Below, piece after piece: positions 30,914 to 35,280 of a stretch of DNA of 35,280 nt (positions are counted from its first letter, which is position 1; every line of letters begins with the position of its first letter). Location of the stretch: the IMG/VR virus record IMGVR_UViG_3300027771_000043, positions 1-35,280 of that record. One strand, 5' to 3'. A program made the translations under genes and the position numbers. Source of the stretch: a virus. Under the pieces are notes generated by a model that saw only the letters and a program-made list of their open reading frames with translations, was not told where the DNA came from and did not search any database.

Positions 30914-33900
30914 TTATATACTCAATGCTATTGCTCTGAAATCTTTGATAGCTGGTGCTGTTGCAGAACTATCAGATAATAAAACTATTTTAATTGCAAA
31001 CACTTTGTAAGTATTAAATTTAGATCCTTCAGCATTAAAGTATGTTACTACTGAACCATTTTGAGGATCTTTAAATGCTGTCTGTGGAAGTGTAACTGTT
31101 GATACATCTGCTCCAACATTATTTGCAAATTGTATTGCTTCATCTAATATAATTGTTGTAGTACTTGCAGATTTTACTGTAGCTATTTGATAGTTAGTAT
31201 CAGGATCACCGTTTGTTACTTTAACTAATGTACCTGCTGTTAATGTACTTGCTTTATTACTTGCTGTAGTAATGGTTGTATTACCAAATGTTTTAGCTTT
31301 CTCAACAAATACTGAAGCAGGTGTTCTAGGTATTTGATATTGATACTCTCTGTAGTCTAATCTATTATCATCATTACTAAAATGATCAGGTCCTATTAAA
31401 TCTAACTCAGTCCAATGTCTGTCATAGAATGTATTGTTATCTTCCTCATTTAATATTTTACCATACACTTTAATTTGACAATTATCTTTACCAGGTTTAA
31501 ATGCTGTTACATATACTCTAAGGTCTTCAGCATCTAATCCATCATCTAATGTTACAGTCTTAGAAACATAACTACATGTGGCATTACCTTGACCTGTAAT
31601 GTGTTCATTAGTAGCATCATTGTTAATTTGATTCTCGTATATGTTAAATCCTAATGTTTGTGAATCTATTACAGGAGAGATTCTTGTATTATTAGTACTC
31701 ATTTTAAAGTAAGTTTTAAAGTTACCAGTTAAATCATTACTCTTACTTTTAATAACTGCCACCTCTTTCATGTGGAATCTATCATTAGTTTTAATTTGTG
31801 TATTACCAGTATCACCAGATGCTGTGTTAGCATGTATAAACATTTGTACATCTGTGGAAGATGGGTTGGACTTGTATAATACAGGTTCTAAATAATTTAC
31901 TGTTTTATTATCAATAGTTTGTATTGTAGCATTGGCTCCTGACTCTGCACCTATTATATTTGCAGCTGCTGCAAATTTAAATGTTGAGCTTGATGCTGTT
32001 GAATCTTCTATATGCATATCTCTAGTTGAGCTATCATAATGATACACTACACCTGTTGGTGTTTTACTAACAGCTATACCAGTTGTATTAGCTATTAATG
32101 GAAATCCTTTTAAAATAATTTGTGAGGAGTTTGTTACACTATTAATTTCTACTATATCTTGAGCAGTTGTATTTGAAAATGTAAGGAAGTCCCCTGCTGC
32201 ATATTCAGTATTAAATGCTGTACCAGTACCTGTTACTATTGTATTAGATGTAGACATGGTAGCTGTACCAGTTGTTTGTGCTGTAGCATTAACTTGGAAT
32301 ACCATCTCTCCTTGTTTGAAGTTACCATTAATACCTGTAAGTGATAAATATTCATTGGCTTTATTAAAGAATGTTACAAAACCTGAATTTGCAGTAGTAA
32401 ATCCTGCTCTGTATAAAGTAAACTTAATATCTTCATCAATCATTGGTACCCAAGCACGATTGTTTGTTGACATAAACATGCTACCATTAAATTGATCAGA
32501 GTAGACAGGTTGGCTTGTGGCCACATCTGATCCACCAGTTTTAGATAACCATAATTGATAATCAGGACTATTACCATCAGGTATTATTGCAAAACAATAT
32601 TCCTCAGTAGTAGAAAGGAATACAGGTCCATCAAAAACTATTACTGTTGCTGTTGAACCATCTGTACTTGTATTAACTTCAGAAGATCTTAAATGTTTTC
32701 TACCAAAAGTTACTAGGTCTGGCGCTGGAACACCGTTAACAGTTTTTCTAATTTCTATTGTTACACCAAGTGAAGGATCTTTAGCTGCAAAAAATAAATC
32801 CATTGATGTCATTTGAACACCAGCTGTCTGTTCAAGATCAGGATTACCTATTGTGAATGTCTGAGCCATTGGATCAATATTCCATGATCTTGACCATCTA
32901 GTTAGTACTGTTCTAGTTGAAACTTCTTGTACTGTGTTCAATGATACAGTAGGAGCTCGAGTACTCATGTTTATGCTACCTGTTTCTACACCAAAGTTAT
33001 ATGCATTAAAAGGTTCATCTGCTATTGATACTGCATTATTGGCTAGCTCTGAATAGGTGGCATTATCAGCTAATACTACATGTCTTTCCCCAACATAAAA
33101 TTCTCCTTGAGGTATATGCAGAACACCAAACAACTCTCCACTTTCATCAGTGGTAAGACTAGAGCCATAACTACCAGCAGCATAAATTGTACTTCTACTA
33201 TGGGATGTTGTATTTGTTGATAAAGCTGGTCTTGTATTAGCATCCATGTTTACACCATCAAAATATAAATAATGTCTTGTGTTTGGTCTTAGACCCCATG
33301 CATGGAAATGAACCATCTGTTCTCTTATGAATGGTCTCATTCTTACATCTGTTACAAACTCTCCAACTCTTGTTGTTGTAGTAGTACTATCGTTTCTAAA
33401 AAGACGTCTTGTTAATTGTTCAGTTATATCAATAGAGTCTGTTCCAGTTTGATTAACATTTCTCCCATTGGAAGTTGTAACTACATCAAATTGCCTTGCG
33501 TTTGTTTCACTTATTAATGTCCTATCAATTTCTGTTAATGCTTCAATTGAATTCAAACCCTCTATAAGTGCATCAAACGGTGTAGCCAGATCTATATCTA
33601 AAGTTAATGCTAAATCAGGATTGTTTCTTGTTTCTGTAAAGCCATCATAATTAGGGAGCAGTGCTAACCTACCATTAAATTGCCAATTACCTTGAGTTAC
33701 TGAACGAGCAACTGTGGCAAATCTTTGGCTGATAAATGGTACAGCGGTATAAGGATGTGTAATAACATCACCTGTAATTGCTGTATTACTATGACCAACA
33801 ATAGTTAGGTTTAAAGCGTTCTGTGTAAATTTTGGAATAATAGTTTGCTCTGTTTTATTTCTACCAGCGTTCCAGTCTTCGTCAGCTGTACTTGCAATGT

Positions 33901-35280
33901 TTAAGTCTACAAAATTATCTACTAAGAAACCTTGTTTAAATCTATCCACAGCATTATTAGATTCAGCAGGGATAGTTAAATCTTTTGTTTGTTTTTCTAA
34001 TAAGTTTAATGAAGTATAATATTCAAGACGATTGACTCTTTGATCAAGTTGTCCTATATCTTTCATTGTGTAATTACGAGGTTGCTTACCTGAAGCTATA
34101 ACTGCGTAATCTAATCTCTTTGCTACACGAGCTTCTTTAGTTGATAGTGAAGGATATACTGGTATCGTTACAGTAGCCAATGTTAAAGAGTCGTCTTTGT
34201 CTTTTGGTGTAAGTGGAGAAACACTAGGTGTGCCACTCTCTATTTCCATTGATCCTTGTGCATTTAAATATACTTTATCTATTCTTTGTAAATAGTATTG
34301 GTAATCAAATACAAAGTTTTTATTAGGAGCAGCTATTGATTGTTCACTTGCAGCAAACGAAACTGCTACATTTGGATTAATAGTTGCTGCACCTACTGTT
34401 GCAGCTTGTACTGCTGTGTTAGACGCTACTGGTCTAAAGTCTACAGCATTTCTTAAATCAATTGCTCCACCAGTTATTTCAGATACAAATACTGGTATCT
34501 CTTCTGTCTTAACATATTCATTTGAACCATTAGCAGTAGTATCATCAACTGGATATGAATCTACAGTGAAGAAACCTTTACCACCACCTGTCGTATCTTT
34601 CTTAAAATGTCTTACTTTTGCTACAAAGAAATCATTTGCTACAAATGCTTGTGCATTAGAATAATTTTTATATAATTTACCTAAACTATAGAAGGCATCT
34701 TTTTGACCTGTATCTAATCTAAAGCTATCTGTGTAATCCAATACTGTACTATTAGCTGCAGTTGTTCCATCCCAGTATGCTTGGTTAGCAACAAAGACCG
34801 ATTGTACATCTAATACATCTGTTAAACCTAAAGACCATGGGCCATTTATTCCACCAGCATTATTACTACATACTATTTTTACAAAGGATGTTGCTAATGT
34901 TTTATCTACCTGTGGTGCACTTGTTTTTTTAACATTATGATATACATGCACTGGTAAAGTTTGAGAACCATGAAGTGCTTTACCTCTTGTAGCATTAATT
35001 GTTACAGTGTTAGAATTTGTACCAACAAATACATTAGATGTTGATCCATCCATATTAATTGCAACATCCACAGGGAAGTAACGTGCATGTGTTTTACCTG
35101 ATACACTTGCACCAAAGTTATTTGATGTTACCATTAATGTGTTACTAACTACTGATGTAATTCTATGAGTGTTAGCATCTGCTACTGTTATAAAGTCGCC
35201 TGTTTTAAATTCAGTTGTAAATAATGTACTTGTTCCTGTTACATTACCAGCTCCACTAGTTACTGCTACTGTACCAGTTA
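30914..35280 (-). CDS. Very large virion structural protein, DUF4815-like (5' end beyond window)
   Basis: The frame is open to the window edge: codons upstream of the ATG at 35134 read VTGTSTLFTTEFKTGDFITV then ADANTHRITSVVSNT, a clear protein domain, so that ATG is internal. More than 1450 residues are visible. Features include EIPVFVSEITGGAIDLRNAV with DFRP (a DUF4815 hallmark), YLQRIDKVYLNAQGSMEIES, FTIGNPDLEQTAGVQMTSMD and a second copy of the TGTGTAFNTEYAAGDFLTF domain near 32160-32240. It is mostly beta sequence with Asn/Thr-rich loops. Such proteins are large baseplate- or fibre-associated virion proteins in cyanophage-like T4 relatives. It leads the fibre cluster, consistent with connecting fibres to the baseplate; that role is inferred. 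Confidence 0.75.
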   Translation of the reverse strand, partial: TGTVAVTSGAGNVTGTSTLFTTEFKTGDFITVADANTHRITSVVSNTLMVTSNNFGASVSGKTHARYFPVDVAINMDGSTSNVFVGTNSNTVTINATRGKALHGSQTLPVHVYHNVKKTSAPQVDKTLATSFVKIVCSNNAGGINGPWSLGLTDVLDVQSVFVANQAYWDGTTAANSTVLDYTDSFRLDTGQKDAFYSLGKLYKNYSNAQAFVANDFFVAKVRHFKKDTTGGGKGFFTVDSYPVDDTTANGSNEYVKTEEIPVFVSEITGGAIDLRNAVDFRPVASNTAVQAATVGAATINPNVAVSFAASEQSIAAPNKNFVFDYQYYLQRIDKVYLNAQGSMEIESGTPSVSPLTPKDKDDSLTLATVTIPVYPSLSTKEARVAKRLDYAVIASGKQPRNYTMKDIGQLDQRVNRLEYYTSLNLLEKQTKDLTIPAESNNAVDRFKQGFLVDNFVDLNIASTADEDWNAGRNKTEQTIIPKFTQNALNLTIVGHSNTAITGDVITHPYTAVPFISQRFATVARSVTQGNWQFNGRLALLPNYDGFTETRNNPDLALTLDIDLATPFDALIEGLNSIEALTEIDRTLISETNARQFDVVTTSNGRNVNQTGTDSIDITEQLTRRLFRNDSTTTTTRVGEFVTDVRMRPFIREQMVHFHAWGLRPNTRHYLYFDGVNMDANTRPALSTNTTSHSRSTIYAAGSYGSSLTTDESGELFGVLHIPQGEFYVGERHVVLADNATYSELANNAVSIADEPFNAYNFGVETGSINMSTRAPTVSLNTVQEVSTRTVLTRWSRSWNIDPMAQTFTIGNPDLEQTAGVQMTSMDLFFAAKDPSLGVTIEIRKTVNGVPAPDLVTFGRKHLRSSEVNTSTDGSTATVIVFDGPVFLSTTEEYCFAIIPDGNSPDYQLWLSKTGGSDVATSQPVYSDQFNGSMFMSTNNRAWVPMIDEDIKFTLYRAGFTTANSGFVTFFNKANEYLSLTGINGNFKQGEMVFQVNATAQTTGTATMSTSNTIVTGTGTAFNTEYAAGDFLTFSNTTAQDIVEINSVTNSSQIILKGFPLIANTTGIAVSKTPTGVVYHYDSSTRDMHIEDSTASSSTFKFAAAANIIGAESGANATIQTIDNKTVNYLEPVLYKSNPSSTDVQMFIHANTASGDTGNTQIKTNDRFHMKEVAVIKSKSNDLTGNFKTYFKMSTNNTRISPVIDSQTLGFNIYENQINNDATNEHITGQGNATCSYVSKTVTLDDGLDAEDLRVYVTAFKPGKDNCQIKVYGKILNEEDNNTFYDRHWTELDLIGPDHFSNDDNRLDYREYQYQIPRTPASVFVEKAKTFGNTTITTASNKASTLTAGTLVKVTNGDPDTNYQIATVKSASTTTIILDEAIQFANNVGADVSTVTLPQTAFKDPQNGSVVTYFNAEGSKFNTYKVFAIKIVLLSDSSATAPAIKDFRAIALSI

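Noticed and set aside
33264-33271. Plus-strand TATAAATA
   Set aside because: Inside the large minus-strand structural gene with no plus-strand gene downstream.
35132-35134. ATG at 35134 as the start of the large structural gene
   Set aside because: The frame stays open to the window edge and the upstream codons encode a clear domain that recurs inside the same protein.

Overview
The window is late-gene DNA from a T4-like (Tevenvirinae-type) marine myovirus. Evidence is the core order on the minus strand (neck gp13, neck gp14, tail-completion gp15, terminase gp16 and gp17, tail sheath gp18), TATAAATA late-promoter motifs, and small structural proteins of cyanophage type. The DNA is very AT-rich, which suggests a low-GC marine host such as Prochlorococcus or SAR11; the sequence alone does not decide between them.

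Layout. (1) 1-7915, minus strand: a compact packaging/neck/tail operon. Transcription runs from a late promoter at 7954-7947 through four small structural proteins, gp13, gp14, gp15, gp16, a membrane protein with an MscS-like beta domain, a thermonuclease, gp17 and a 2OG-Fe(II) oxygenase. gp18 (cut by the window start) has its own late promoter at 798-791. (2) 7991-11471, plus strand: an accessory island with an unknown protein, three tandem related glycosyltransferase-like proteins, a SAM methyltransferase-like protein and another unknown. (3) 11457-13858, minus strand: an oxygenase-like protein, a glycosyltransferase and a hydrophilic protein, all downstream of and probably co-transcribed with the fibre gene. 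(4) 13874-29730, minus strand: two giant fibre genes (2708 and 2568 codons, about 16 kb). Most of each protein is an aromatic-x-Lys-x tetrapeptide repeat. (5) 29747-35280, minus strand: a short fibre-like protein, a peptidase S74 chaperone protein, a small coiled-coil protein and a very large DUF4815-like structural protein cut by the window end.

How the genes fit together. Regions 1 and 5 build and fill the particle. Region 4 appears to encode a very long appendage. The 2708-residue protein has a non-repeat N-terminal domain suited to virion attachment, while the 2568-residue protein lacks one and ends in a glycine-rich adhesin-like tip; this suggests proximal and distal parts of one fibre. 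The sugar- and oxidation-related genes beside the fibres could modify these Lys/Thr/Tyr-rich repeats or host glycans; that is inference. The repeat fibres are the most unusual content: aromatic residues recur every 4 residues (in some blocks 6+4), so their spacing is even over long stretches, and eight copies of a glycine/tyrosine cassette interrupt the arrays.

No tRNA, rRNA, IS element, CRISPR array or clear rho-independent terminator was seen. No gene-free stretch exceeds 300 bases; the longest is 75 bases (7916-7990).
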